Source of the DNA: an uncultured Clostridia bacterium
GTDB lineage: Bacteria > Bacillota > Clostridia > Christensenellales > Pumilibacteraceae
Reading direction: 5' to 3'
DNA: 64,000 nt
Assembly: GCA_948440265.1 (NCBI GenBank)
Contig: CAOJOK010000001.1
Coordinates: 412,187 to 476,186 of the forward strand
In this document: one piece after another, positions 53,502-62,069 of the stretch
Layout of the letters: each line of letters starts with the position of its first letter
Position numbering within the stretch: position 1 is the first letter of the stretch
Position numbers and translations under genes: made by a program
Notes under the pieces: model-generated
Told to the model about the DNA's origin: nothing
Database searches by the model: none
What the model saw: the letters and a program-made list of their open reading frames with translations, nothing else

Positions 53502-55370
53502 TTATTCGGCGAACCTGCTTTTATCCGTCTTTCTCTTTTTCAAAACCGCGACCGCCGTTATTGCCGCCGCCGCGACTATCGCAATGCCGCCGCAGACGCA
53601 CAATACTATCGCCCAAACGGGAAACGGATTTTCATCCTCTATCGGCAGGTAATACGACAGCGCCTGCGAAAATATTCGGCGCGTATATCCTGCGGAATCG
53701 TCTTCGTATTCGGCGAAGCATCTCCAACCGCCGCTTACCGTTTCGAAGTATGTGACGCTGCCGTTCACTTCGATTTTCGTGCCGTCGTACAGCTCGGCGA
53801 TTAGGCTCACCTTATCTCCGAGCTTGGGCACGTCCTCTCTCGAATTTGCCGCAGTCGGCTCCTTATATACCGAGCGGACGACTTTCGCATAGCAGTCGGC
53901 GGAATTGTTCGTCACGCCGAGATAGCCGCTTTCGGACGCCCTTTGCACGTCGTTCTTTGCGCCGAAAGTCCAATACCATTCGGAAAAGCCCCTGTCGCGC
54001 AGAGCCGTGCTGTAAGAGTCGGTCTGCAAGACGTGAATCAAGTCCACGCCCGTATTCAAGCGGCACAGCTCGGGCAGTTTGGTTTTGAACGTCGATTCGG
54101 GCACGGAGTCGAGCGTTGCCGTCGGCACCTGCGGCAGAGTGTTTTTCAGGTTTTCCAGCTGGTGCTCGTTGCTGTCGAAGGTTATAATCACTATGCTGTC
54201 GTAAAAATCTTTTTCGTCGAGCACCGTTTTCAAGTATTGCACAAAATCGGCTTGGTCGTCCTTGATTTCGAAAATCAGCACGACATCCGTTTCGAGCTCT
54301 GCGTTCAGCGCGTCCACAAGGTCTATCACTTCTTCCAGCGTGGGTATTTTTTCGTACGGCGTTTTCAAAACAAGGTCGAGCTTTTTAATCTCGCTCAACG
54401 TCATTTCGGATATGACGCCTTTGCCGTTTGTGACTCCGTCCACGGTGTCGTCGTGATTTATGACAAAGCGTTTGTCCTTTGTCAGATGACCGTCCAGCTC
54501 GATATGAGTTGCGCCCGAGCGCATAGCCGCTTCCACGCCGCCGAGCGAATTCTCGTTGTAATTCTGCGGCAGTCCCCTATGCGCGACATTGAATATGTTT
54601 CTCGCATAGCCGTCGAAGTAGTCGAACGTATCGTACACGAAACGGGGGTCGGTCGCTATGACGCCGAGTGCGCCGCTTGCGATACTCTGAAAGTAATCGC
54701 CGAAAGAGTCGGTTTGCGCCCTTACCCAGACCGTTTTGAACCGCGCCTGAAGATAGGTCACCGTCTTTATATCGGCGTCGGCACTGTTTAAAACGACGGT
54801 CATCGCGCCGTTTTCTGTGGACTCCTTGACGACTTCATACAGGTTTTCGGGAAGGCTTTCATACTCGACTATGCCCCTGATATGCGGCTGTGATTTGCGC
54901 ACGCGCCCCACCGTTTGCGCCGAGCTCGACATTACGGCGATATCGGTTATGTTCACGTCGTTTCTCATCATATCGTCGAACGCGTCTGCGGCGGCGCCGT
55001 CGGACAGATAGGCTATCGGTATGATTTTACGGTTAAACGATTTGTAAATATCATAGAAGCTGCCGATTACTTTGCCGTCTACGTCCGTCACGTTTTTATC
55101 TTTGTCGAAGCGCAGTATCGCATTGGACGGCGTTACGTCCGACATCAGTCCGTCGTACACCGATTTACTCGTCACGTCGCAGACGACGGTGGGCGCGCCG
55201 ATAAGCGGAGACTGTTTGGAGTATGTCTTGCAAAGCTCGGCATCTGTTTCCGCCGCATAAACCGCCGCAAGCGCACTGCTTCGCGGCAACAGTATTATCG
55301 AAAGCGACAGCGCCGTAAGCAGGCATATCGAAAATGCCAACGGTAGTATGCGGATACGGTATTTTTTCAT
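53502..55370 (-). CDS. Membrane-anchored glycerophosphodiester phosphodiesterase with degenerate second TIM-like domain
   Basis: A 622-residue protein: signal helix (MKKYRIRILPLAFSICLLTALSL), a TIM-barrel-like N-terminal domain (about 60-250) lacking the HRG motif, and a GDPD domain from about 255. That domain has AHRGLPQNYNENSLGG (the HRG...ENS loop), IELDGHLTKDKRFVINHDDTVD (ELD and HD metal site) and IFEIKDDQAD. A C-terminal membrane helix (VWAIVLCVCGGIAIVAAAAITAVAVL) with a basic tail tethers it outside. The N-terminal domain seems to be a decayed duplicate of the GDPD fold. It cleaves glycerophosphodiesters from membrane lipids or teichoic acid. Confidence 0.85.
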   Translation of the reverse strand: MKKYRIRILPLAFSICLLTALSLSIILLPRSSALAAVYAAETDAELCKTYSKQSPLIGAPTVVCDVTSKSVYDGLMSDVTPSNAILRFDKDKNVTDVDGKVIGSFYDIYKSFNRKIIPIAYLSDGAAADAFDDMMRNDVNITDIAVMSSSAQTVGRVRKSQPHIRGIVEYESLPENLYEVVKESTENGAMTVVLNSADADIKTVTYLQARFKTVWVRAQTDSFGDYFQSIASGALGVIATDPRFVYDTFDYFDGYARNIFNVAHRGLPQNYNENSLGGVEAAMRSGATHIELDGHLTKDKRFVINHDDTVDGVTNGKGVISEMTLSEIKKLDLVLKTPYEKIPTLEEVIDLVDALNAELETDVVLIFEIKDDQADFVQYLKTVLDEKDFYDSIVIITFDSNEHQLENLKNTLPQVPTATLDSVPESTFKTKLPELCRLNTGVDLIHVLQTDSYSTALRDRGFSEWYWTFGAKNDVQRASESGYLGVTNNSADCYAKVVRSVYKEPTAANSREDVPKLGDKVSLIAELYDGTKIEVNGSVTYFETVSGGWRCFAEYEDDSAGYTRRIFSQALSYYLPIEDENPFPVWAIVLCVCGGIAIVAAAAITAVAVLKKRKTDKSRFAE

Positions 55371-55426
55371 AAGTCGGACTTCCTTGAAAATGTTTGTCGA
55401 AACGACGGACCGTTTCGCTGTGTTTA

Positions 55427-55455
55427 ATTATACCGTGCGGCGGAAAGTTTTTCAA
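55427..55455 (-). promoter_or_regulatory. Promoter of the glycerophosphodiesterase gene
   Basis: Minus strand: TTGAAA (55455-55450), 17 bp, TATAAT (55432-55427). The leader holds a CGAAACG/CGTTTCG hairpin. The rest of 55371-55613 shows no gene. Confidence 0.7.
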
Positions 55456-55613
55456 GGAGCGTCGCACAAACTCGATTATGATACGCACGAATTAACGCTT
55501 TGCCCGATATGCTTTTTTTTGCTTGACGCCATTCCCCGACTTTATTATCACCAGACTGCAAATGCGTTCGCTTTTTTTGTATCAAGAAAATTTTAAATAG
55601 CATATTAAAATCG

Positions 55614-55642
55614 TTGACAAAATCTTCGGCATTTGATATTAT
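55614..55642 (+). promoter_or_regulatory. Promoter of tRNA-Ala
   Basis: TTGACA (55614-55619), 17 bp, TATTAT (55637-55642), 31 bp before the mature 5' end. Confidence 0.85.
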
Positions 55643-55673
55643 ATAAAAGCTGTCTGTACGGACAGCGTTTTGT

Positions 55674-55749
55674 GGGGGTATAGCTCAGCTGGTAGAGCAC
55701 CTGCCCTGCAAGCAGGGGGTCAGCGGTTCGAACCCGCTTACCTCCACCA
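55674..55749 (+). tRNA. tRNA-Ala (anticodon TGC)
   Basis: Acceptor GGGGGTA pairs with TACCTCC (one G-T). D arm GCTC/GAGC, anticodon stem CCTGC/GCAGG with loop CCTGCAA, T arm AGCGG-TTCGAAC-CCGCT, encoded CCA. 76 nt. Confidence 0.97.
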
Positions 55750-55761
55750 CAAAACCTATTC

Positions 55762-55785
55762 GGGGCAAATCGCCCCTATTTTTTT
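55762..55785 (+). terminator. Terminator after tRNA-Ala
   Basis: GGGGC (55762-55766) pairs with GCCCC (55772-55776) with a T-rich run after. The tRNAs may therefore not be fully co-transcribed. Confidence 0.7.
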
Positions 55786-55806
55786 GGGTTTAGTTAAGAT
55801 TTACAG

Positions 55807-55846
55807 GCACACGCCTGTTACGTAGCGCGAAGCATAAGCGTGAGGT
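55807..55846 (+). repeat. Split copy of the tRNA-Ile anticodon arm in the tRNA spacer
   Basis: GCACACGCCTG (55807-55817) and ATAAGCGTGAGGT (55834-55846) are contiguous inside tRNA-Ile (55898-55921) but separated here by 16 nt (TTACGTAGCGCGAAGC). GTTAC/GTAAC and outer GTTAAG/CTTAAC allow a stem-loop around it. Confidence 0.7.
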
Positions 55847-55874
55847 AACGAAAACTTAACTTAATATTTTTCTT

Positions 55875-55951
55875 GGGGTTGTAGCTCAGCTGGTTAGAGC
55901 ACACGCCTGATAAGCGTGAGGTCGGAGGTCCGAGTCCTCTCAACCCCACCA
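55875..55951 (+). tRNA. tRNA-Ile (anticodon GAT)
   Basis: Acceptor GGGGTTG pairs with CAACCCC; D arm GCTC/GAGC; anticodon stem CACGC/GCGTG with loop CTGATAA; T arm GGAGG-TCCGAGT-CCTCT (one G-T); encoded CCA. 77 nt. Confidence 0.97.
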
Positions 55952-55981
55952 AGAACTGTCAAAGCGGCAGTTCTTTTTTTA
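55952..55981 (+). terminator. Terminator after tRNA-Ile
   Basis: AGAACTG (55952-55958) and CAGTTCT (55968-55974) pair, followed by a T-run, directly after the tRNA 3' end. Confidence 0.85.
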
Positions 55982-56000
55982 TAGCATACCCCCCCCTCAA

Positions 56001-56043
56001 CTAATTGACTATAATTCCATTATATTGCCTGTCAGTCAATTAG
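56001..56043. promoter_or_regulatory. Inverted repeat upstream of the XRE regulator (operator candidate)
   Basis: CTAATTGACT (56001-56010) and AGTCAATTAG (56034-56043) are a perfect 10-bp inverted repeat about 33 bp apart, with TATATT (56021-56026) between. A C-run of nine lies just before (around 55988-55997). Confidence 0.55.
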
Positions 56044-56073
56044 TCAAGCAGTTTAATCGACTACAATATAATT

Positions 56074-56280
56074 ATGGATTTTAAGGATTTCGGAGTTAAT
56101 TTGGCAAAGATAAGGATAAAGTCGAAATTGTCGGCTTATGAGTTAAGTTTGCGTATAAATAAAGACGCAAGTTATATTCACAAGGTAGAAAGCGGAAAAA
56201 TCAATATAAGTTTGAAAACGATATTGGAAATTTGCGAAGTGTTAAATATAGAACCTATTGAGCTATTCAAGTCCGAATAA
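56074..56280 (+). CDS. XRE-family HTH transcriptional regulator
   Basis: A 68-residue protein that is nearly all HTH_3 domain: FGVNLAKIRIKSKLSAYELSLRINKDASYIHKVESGK with the second helix pair near residues 20-40, then ISLKTILEICEVLNIEPIELF. It likely binds the inverted repeat just upstream and represses itself. TATAAT ends one base before the ATG with no ribosome site, so the true start may be leaderless or further downstream. Confidence 0.85.
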   Translation: MDFKDFGVNLAKIRIKSKLSAYELSLRINKDASYIHKVESGKINISLKTILEICEVLNIEPIELFKSE

Positions 56281-56288
56281 TACAGACA

Positions 56289-56318
56289 AAAAAAGCTGTG
56301 GTAATCACAGCTTTTATT
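56289..56318. terminator. Bidirectional terminator
   Basis: AAAAGCTGTG (56291-56300) pairs with CACAGCTTTT (56306-56315), between convergent genes. Confidence 0.88.
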
Positions 56319-56360
56319 TTTTGCGGTTTTAATTTTGTGCCGAAAATCGGCGGTGTGTTT

Positions 56361-56852
56361 TTACTTCTTTCGGCGGTGGCGGTCTTTATTTTGCGGACGT
56401 TTCTTTTTTTCGCCCGATTTAGTTTCGCGCTTTCTGCTCTTTTTATCTATCGGGTTGCCGTCTTCGTCCAGATACTCGACGTGTTTGATTTCCACCACTT
56501 CTTCCGCTCCCCCGTCGTCTTCGTCATCGTCGTACACGGGATTGCCGAAAATATCGTATGATACGCGCTCGTCGTCGAAGCCGCCGAAACCGAACAGGTC
56601 GTCGAGTATTCCGCCGAACAAGCCGCCGAAAAGTCCGCCGCCGAAAACGTCTCCGAAAAGTCCGCCGCTGCTTGTGGCACCGCCGCCGCTGACGTATACT
56701 TTCGACGGGTCTATTTCTACGGTTTCGGGTTCGTCCTGTTTATTATCGTTGTCTTCGCTTGTGCTCACACACAAATCTTTGACCGTATAGCCGCATCTCA
56801 TACATTTGAATTTGCCCTCGCTCATTTCCTCCCCGCAGTTCGGGCATTTCAT
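56361..56852 (-). CDS. Zinc-ribbon protein with Gly/Phe-rich and acidic low-complexity regions
   Basis: A 163-residue protein. Residues 3-20 are a zinc ribbon (CPNCGEEMSEGKFKCMRC), then an acidic segment, a Gly/Phe block (SSGGLFGDVFGGGLFGGLFG), a short helix, an acidic stretch (YDDDEDDGGAEEVVE) and a basic tail (KKSRKRETKSGEKKK). The Gly/Phe block is of the type that mediates phase separation or chaperone contact. GAGAGGTGA precedes the ATG. No function assigned. Confidence 0.7.
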   Translation of the reverse strand: MKCPNCGEEMSEGKFKCMRCGYTVKDLCVSTSEDNDNKQDEPETVEIDPSKVYVSGGGATSSGGLFGDVFGGGLFGGLFGGILDDLFGFGGFDDERVSYDIFGNPVYDDDEDDGGAEEVVEIKHVEYLDEDGNPIDKKSRKRETKSGEKKKRPQNKDRHRRKK

Positions 56853-56885
56853 AGTCGCTCACCTCTCCGATAACCTGTTATTACT

Positions 56886-57257
56886 CTATTCGAAACTCAC
56901 CGTTTTATGTACTTCGCCGTGTTCGTCCACGTCGTAATTCAAGAGAAATTTTTTCTCCTCTTTCTGACCCTTGACGGTTACCGTGCGTTTCACCCTGTCG
57001 GCGTACAGCGCCATAGAAGGCTGTTCCTGCTCCGACGTTTCATAGTATTCTATAAAGGCGCAACTGCTCGTCATACCGTATCCGTAAACACCGATACCGA
57101 TGTTCATAACGCTTTTCGCCGCCGCCGTCGGGTCGATTTCCACATCGAGCACCGCGCCCGGGATATTCTTCACAAAGCCGCCTATAAACTGAATGGCTTC
57201 TTCGTCTCCGCGAATAGCCTCGTCGATATGCTCCAAAAGCAATTGTTTCATCTGCAT
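56886..57257 (-). CDS. Small hypothetical cytosolic protein
   Basis: A 123-residue alpha/beta protein beginning MQMKQLLLEHIDEAIRGDEEAIQFIGGF. A Gly/Tyr segment (NIGIGVYGYGMTSSCAFIEYY) and a beta hairpin end follow. No family recognised. GGAGG is 9 nt upstream, and a promoter lies at 57280-57308. It is 33 bp upstream of the zinc-ribbon gene and probably co-transcribed. Confidence 0.6.
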   Translation of the reverse strand: MQMKQLLLEHIDEAIRGDEEAIQFIGGFVKNIPGAVLDVEIDPTAAAKSVMNIGIGVYGYGMTSSCAFIEYYETSEQEQPSMALYADRVKRTVTVKGQKEEKKFLLNYDVDEHGEVHKTVSFE

Positions 57258-57279
57258 AGCATTTTACCTCCGTCATTTT

Positions 57280-57308
57280 ATCGTATCACCTTTTCCTTCG
57301 AATGTCAA
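57280..57308 (-). promoter_or_regulatory. Promoter of the 123-residue gene
   Basis: Minus strand: TTGACA (57308-57303), 17 bp, TACGAT (57285-57280). Confidence 0.6.
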
Positions 57309-57378
57309 GTATTTACGGCAAATATTCTCTATGCTTCGCGGCAGAAACGACGGCGGTGAATTTATTTTTGACAAGCGG

Positions 57379-57407
57379 TTGACGAAAACCGCCGTATGCT
57401 TTATAAT
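57379..57407 (+). promoter_or_regulatory. Promoter directly at a start codon (leaderless candidate)
   Basis: TTGACG (57379-57384), 17 bp, TATAAT (57402-57407), then 6 nt to the ATG at 57414; no Shine-Dalgarno. Confidence 0.7.
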
Positions 57408-57413
57408 GACATT

Positions 57414-57698
57414 ATGAAACATATTATTCCCGTTTTGAATCTCGCGCTTGCCTGTCTTGCCGTCGTTATGAGCGGACTGTGCCTGACGCTGTTCATACTC
57501 ATAGACTTTTATTCCGCGCCCGTGGCAGCGGCGGCGTTTGCCGTTCCCGCGCTGTTTCTGACCACGGTTTTGACGGCGTTATCTTTTTCGACGGCGTTTT
57601 TCACGATAAAGCACAGGCTTTCCGTCGCCGCGCTGATAATCTCGATTTTATCCGCCGCAGGCGTGATTGCGTCGTTTATCCTTATGTTCGCGTTTTGA
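57414..57698 (+). CDS. Small membrane protein with three helices
   Basis: A 94-residue hydrophobic protein (MKHIIPVLNLALACLAVVMS and so on) with three membrane helices and few charges. The ATG at 57414 fits the promoter as a leaderless start; the frame open from 57396 would begin upstream of the transcript. No family recognised. Confidence 0.6.
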   Translation: MKHIIPVLNLALACLAVVMSGLCLTLFILIDFYSAPVAAAAFAVPALFLTTVLTALSFSTAFFTIKHRLSVAALIISILSAAGVIASFILMFAF

Positions 57699-57716
57699 AT
57701 ATCCCGAATTCGGGCA

Positions 57717-57752
57717 TAAAAGAAAAACTCTCTTTTGCAAGAGAGTTTGTTT
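57717..57752. terminator. Bidirectional terminator between the small membrane gene and gapA
   Basis: AAACTCTCTT (57725-57734) pairs with AAGAGAGTTT (57739-57748). Confidence 0.85.
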
Positions 57753-57778
57753 TATTTCAAGATGATTTTTTCAATCGA

Positions 57779-58819
<1,041 letters not shown>

Positions 58820-58859
58820 TTATTTTGCTTGGCGGGTCTTTTCTCTCCCACCGTCATTT

Positions 58860-58888
58860 ATTATAATATTTAAGCTTGTTAAAATCAA
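58860..58888 (-). promoter_or_regulatory. Promoter of gapA
   Basis: Minus strand: TTGATT (58888-58883), 17 bp, TATAAT (58865-58860). The leader is about 60 nt. Confidence 0.8.
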
Positions 58889-58898
58889 GCAAATACGC

Positions 58899-59606
58899 TT
58901 ACAAATACAATAATTTTTTCAAGCGGAGCGCAACCACTATTTCTGGCGCGGCGAAAATATCCGCCAGCGTTTTGACCATTTCGTCCAGCGTTTCGCCCTT
59001 TAAATCGGCGCGGTTGATGTCCTTGCCGCCCATAAACTTATTCGCCGCCGTCTTGAACGGGACTTTGGGAAGCATAAGACAGCCTGCGAAGGTATCCGCC
59101 TGCCCTTCGCTTTCGGGACGGGAGTCCAGACGCGCGTCCACATATATATCGTCCAATTCCGAGCTGTCGCACAGAAAATGCTTTTCGCTCTGCGTTCCCG
59201 TCAGGTCGAAAGACAGCTGTCTGTCGTCGTTTTCCCTATTGTGCAGATAGATATGCGACAGTCCGTGAAACACGGCGTACGAATATCTTCTCTCGTCTCC
59301 GCCGTCCTTTATCGCCTTTTCCACGACGATATCGCCTGCCGCCATAACCACGGCTCTGCCCTTTGACGTGCGCAGGGTCTGGTTTTCCAATGCGACGGCG
59401 CACAGAGAATACGGCGAGTCGGACAGATATTCGTCCCTTACCGATACCCCCATATACCGTGCGAGCTTCATACAGTCCGCTTTTTTCGGGGTTTTGAAAC
59501 GCTGTCCCGACTCGTACAGCAGTCGAGCCGCGGCGTCTTCCATTTCATAGTTTGCCATAACGGGATTGCCCGCCAGACTGAACTGTTTGCCGTTGTATCT
59601 TATCAA
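58899..59606 (-). CDS. ImmA/IrrE-like protein lacking the catalytic Glu
   Basis: A 235-residue protein with the DUF955 (ImmA/IrrE) fold: KADCMKLARYMGVSVRDEYL, then AVFHGLSHIYLHN where the family has HExxH, and SEGQADTFAGCLMLP in the place of the third ligand helix. The catalytic Glu is Gly here (H-G-L-S-H), so the His ligands remain but proteolysis should be lost or altered. The start is a TTG 8 nt after GGAG; ATG 59558 is an alternative. No XRE partner is adjacent; the nearest is the regulator at 56074. Confidence 0.75.
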   Translation of the reverse strand: MIRYNGKQFSLAGNPVMANYEMEDAAARLLYESGQRFKTPKKADCMKLARYMGVSVRDEYLSDSPYSLCAVALENQTLRTSKGRAVVMAAGDIVVEKAIKDGGDERRYSYAVFHGLSHIYLHNRENDDRQLSFDLTGTQSEKHFLCDSSELDDIYVDARLDSRPESEGQADTFAGCLMLPKVPFKTAANKFMGGKDINRADLKGETLDEMVKTLADIFAAPEIVVALRLKKLLYL

Positions 59607-59632
59607 GATTTACACTCCGAATGATTTTCGAT

Positions 59633-60748
59633 TTATTTCAGATTTTCGGGATTCAGGCATTTGAGCTCGTCGAGGACGAACATTCCGTCCTTTCTTATGA
59701 GCTTGTCGTCGAACCAGATTTCGCCGCCGCCGTATTCGGGGGTCATAATCAGTACCAAGTCCCAATGCACGGCGGACTTATTGCCGTTGTATGCGTCTTC
59801 ATAGCACGCGCCCGGTGTGAAGTGGATACTGCCTGCAATCTTTTCGTCGAACAGGATATCGCCCATAGGAGTCGTCACATAGGGGTTTACGCCGATTGCG
59901 AACTCGCCGACATATCTTGCGCCCTCGTCGGTGTCGAACACGGCGTTGCACTTCTCGGTGAAGTTGCTGGTCGCTTCCACAATCTTGCCGTTCTTGAACG
60001 TCAGGCGGACGTCTTCGTATCTCGTTCCGTTTTCTATGGACGGAGCATTATAGTGAATCACGCCGTTGACGCTGTTCTTGACGGGAGCGGTATACACTTC
60101 GCCGTCGGGGATATTCATATGTCCGGCGCACTTGACCGCGCCTATGCCCTTTATCGAGAACGTCAAATCGGTATCCTTGGCGACAAGTCTGACTTTATCG
60201 GTCTTGTCCATAAGCGCTTTGAGCTTATCCATTGCCTTATCCATTTTGGAATAGTCGAGGTTGCACACGTTGAAATAGAAGTCTTCGAACTTTTCGGTGG
60301 GCATACCGGAAAGCTGTGCCATAGAGAAGTTGGGGTAACGCAATATGACCCAGCGCGTCTTTCCCACTCTCGTATCGTGGTGGACTTCCTGCGCGTATAT
60401 ACGGGAATACATCTCCACCGCCGACGACGGCAGGTCGGAAAGCTCGTAAGAGTTTTTCGTGCCGCGTATGCCGATGTAGCACTGCATATCCTTCATCCTT
60501 ACCATTGCATACTCTTTGAGTTTTTCGTAATACTTCTTATTCGCGCCCATTCTTACCGCGCGTTCCACCTGCGAATCGAACAGCTGTACGAACGGATAGC
60601 CGCCTGCCGCGTACACTTCCTTTACGATTTCTTCCACGAGTTCGCTTGTGATGTCGGTCGCTTCTATCAATACTTTATCTTCCTTGCCGACGGCAATGGA
60701 ATAGTTTACGAGATTTTTCGCAAGTTTGCTTATTCTGGGGTCTTTCAT
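59633..60748 (-). CDS. M29-family aminopeptidase (AmpS/PepS type)
   Basis: A 371-residue metallopeptidase from ATG 60748 (GGAG 13 nt upstream; an in-frame TTG lies too close to it). It starts MKDPRISKLAKNLVNYSIAVGKEDKVLIEA as in the thermophilic aminopeptidases. The C-terminal half carries the metal site: FTEKCNAVFDTDEGARYVGEFAIG (Glu ligands), GSIHFTPGACYEDAYNGN (His) and SAVHWDLVLIM (His, Asp). Releases N-terminal residues from peptides in the cytosol. Confidence 0.93.
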   Translation of the reverse strand: MKDPRISKLAKNLVNYSIAVGKEDKVLIEATDITSELVEEIVKEVYAAGGYPFVQLFDSQVERAVRMGANKKYYEKLKEYAMVRMKDMQCYIGIRGTKNSYELSDLPSSAVEMYSRIYAQEVHHDTRVGKTRWVILRYPNFSMAQLSGMPTEKFEDFYFNVCNLDYSKMDKAMDKLKALMDKTDKVRLVAKDTDLTFSIKGIGAVKCAGHMNIPDGEVYTAPVKNSVNGVIHYNAPSIENGTRYEDVRLTFKNGKIVEATSNFTEKCNAVFDTDEGARYVGEFAIGVNPYVTTPMGDILFDEKIAGSIHFTPGACYEDAYNGNKSAVHWDLVLIMTPEYGGGEIWFDDKLIRKDGMFVLDELKCLNPENLK

Positions 60749-60882
60749 ATCTTTTATCAAGCTCCTTTTTTATAGTTTTATGCGGCCGTCAAGCCGCCCG
60801 AAATACTTTTACATTATATATCTTCCCTTAAAAAAAGTCAACTATTGGCATTGAAATAGTAGTCAAACGGCTTTTTTTATTG

Positions 60883-60888
60883 TATAAT
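60883..60888 (+). promoter_or_regulatory. -10 box of fba
   Basis: TATAAT 32 bp before the fba start; the -35 (around 60860) is weak. The leader contains TTGGAGGA. Confidence 0.55.
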
Positions 60889-60919
60889 ATAACCGACACA
60901 AAAATTGGAGGATTTTTTT

Positions 60920-61849
60920 ATGCCGTTAGTAACAACAAAAGAGATGTTCGCAAAAGCCTATGCGGGCGGATATGCAATCGGCGCTTTCAACGTCAACAAT
61001 ATGGAGATGATTCAGGGCATCGTGGAAGCGGGCAAAGAGGAAAAAGCTCCGCTTATCCTGCAGGTATCGTCCGGCGCAAGAAAGTATGCCAATCCGCGCT
61101 ATCTCAAAAAGCTCGTCGAAGCCGCAGTCGAAGATTCCGGTCTTCCCATCGCGCTTCATCTCGACCACGGCGACACGTTCGAGCTGTGCAAGTCCGCAGT
61201 CGACGACGGTTTCACTTCCGTTATGATTGACGCGTCGCACCACTCGTTCGAGGAAAACATCAAGCTCACGTCGCAGGTGGTCAAGTACGCGCACGACCAC
61301 GGCGTTGTGGTGGAAGCCGAGCTCGGACGCCTTGCCGGCGTGGAGGACGACGTCAACGTCTCCGCCGAAAACGCAAGCTACACCGACCCCGGTCAGGTTC
61401 AGGAATTCGTCGAGCGCACGGGCGTGGACTCTCTGGCAATCGCAATCGGCACTTCGCACGGCGCGTTCAAGTTCAAGGGCGATGCAAAACTTCGTTTCGA
61501 CATTCTCGAAGAAGTGGCAAAACGCCTGCCCCAATTCCCCATCGTTCTGCACGGCGCAAGCTCGGTCATTCCCGAGTATGTGGACATTATCCAGAAGAAC
61601 GGCGGCTCTATGCCCGGCGCAAAGGGCGTTCCCGAAGATATGCTCCGCAAAGCCGCGACTATGGCAGTCTGCAAGATTAACATAGATTCCGACCTGCGCC
61701 TTGCCTTCACCGCCGCCATAAGAAAGCATATGAGCGAAAACCCGTCGCACTTTGACCCGAGACAGTATCTCGCGCCTGCAAGAGAGCTTATCAAGCAAGC
61801 CGTCAAGCACAAGCTCGTGGACGTTCTGGGCTGCAACGGAAAAGCATAA
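60920..61849 (+). CDS. fba: Class II fructose-bisphosphate aldolase
   Basis: A 309-residue zinc aldolase of glycolysis and gluconeogenesis. Zinc ligands are in IALHLDHGDTFELC and VVEAELGRL, and VLHGASSVIPEYV. Gly-rich phosphate sites follow: GTSHGAFKFKG and KINIDSDLRLAFTAAIRKH. ATG 60920 follows GGAGG; the TTG further upstream lies on the ribosome site. Confidence 0.97.
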   Translation: MPLVTTKEMFAKAYAGGYAIGAFNVNNMEMIQGIVEAGKEEKAPLILQVSSGARKYANPRYLKKLVEAAVEDSGLPIALHLDHGDTFELCKSAVDDGFTSVMIDASHHSFEENIKLTSQVVKYAHDHGVVVEAELGRLAGVEDDVNVSAENASYTDPGQVQEFVERTGVDSLAIAIGTSHGAFKFKGDAKLRFDILEEVAKRLPQFPIVLHGASSVIPEYVDIIQKNGGSMPGAKGVPEDMLRKAATMAVCKINIDSDLRLAFTAAIRKHMSENPSHFDPRQYLAPARELIKQAVKHKLVDVLGCNGKA

Positions 61850-61879
61850 TCGATTTTAAATACATAATATCCCGAAGCA

Positions 61880-61917
61880 AAACGCGTTCCGCCCTATGTC
61901 CGAGCGCGTTTTTTTAT
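61880..61917 (+). terminator. Terminator of fba
   Basis: ACGCG (61882-61886) pairs with CGCGT (61905-61909) across an 18-nt loop and is followed by seven T. Confidence 0.6.
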
Positions 61918-62033
61918 GCGCTCCGCCCCGTTTTTCGCGCCCTTTTACTATCTTCGGGCGGCTTAAAAATTTCACGGCAAAAAAAGTTTTTTCCGTTTAA
62001 AGCAAGATATGGAAAAAAAGTACGGCAAAACCG

Positions 62034-62063
62034 TTGCATAAAAGGCGCAAAATGGTGTATAAT
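62034..62063 (+). promoter_or_regulatory. Promoter directly at the bioY start (leaderless candidate)
   Basis: TTGCAT (62034-62039), 18 bp, TATAAT (62058-62063), then 6 nt to ATG 62070. Confidence 0.65.
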
Positions 62064-62069
62064 TCTTAT

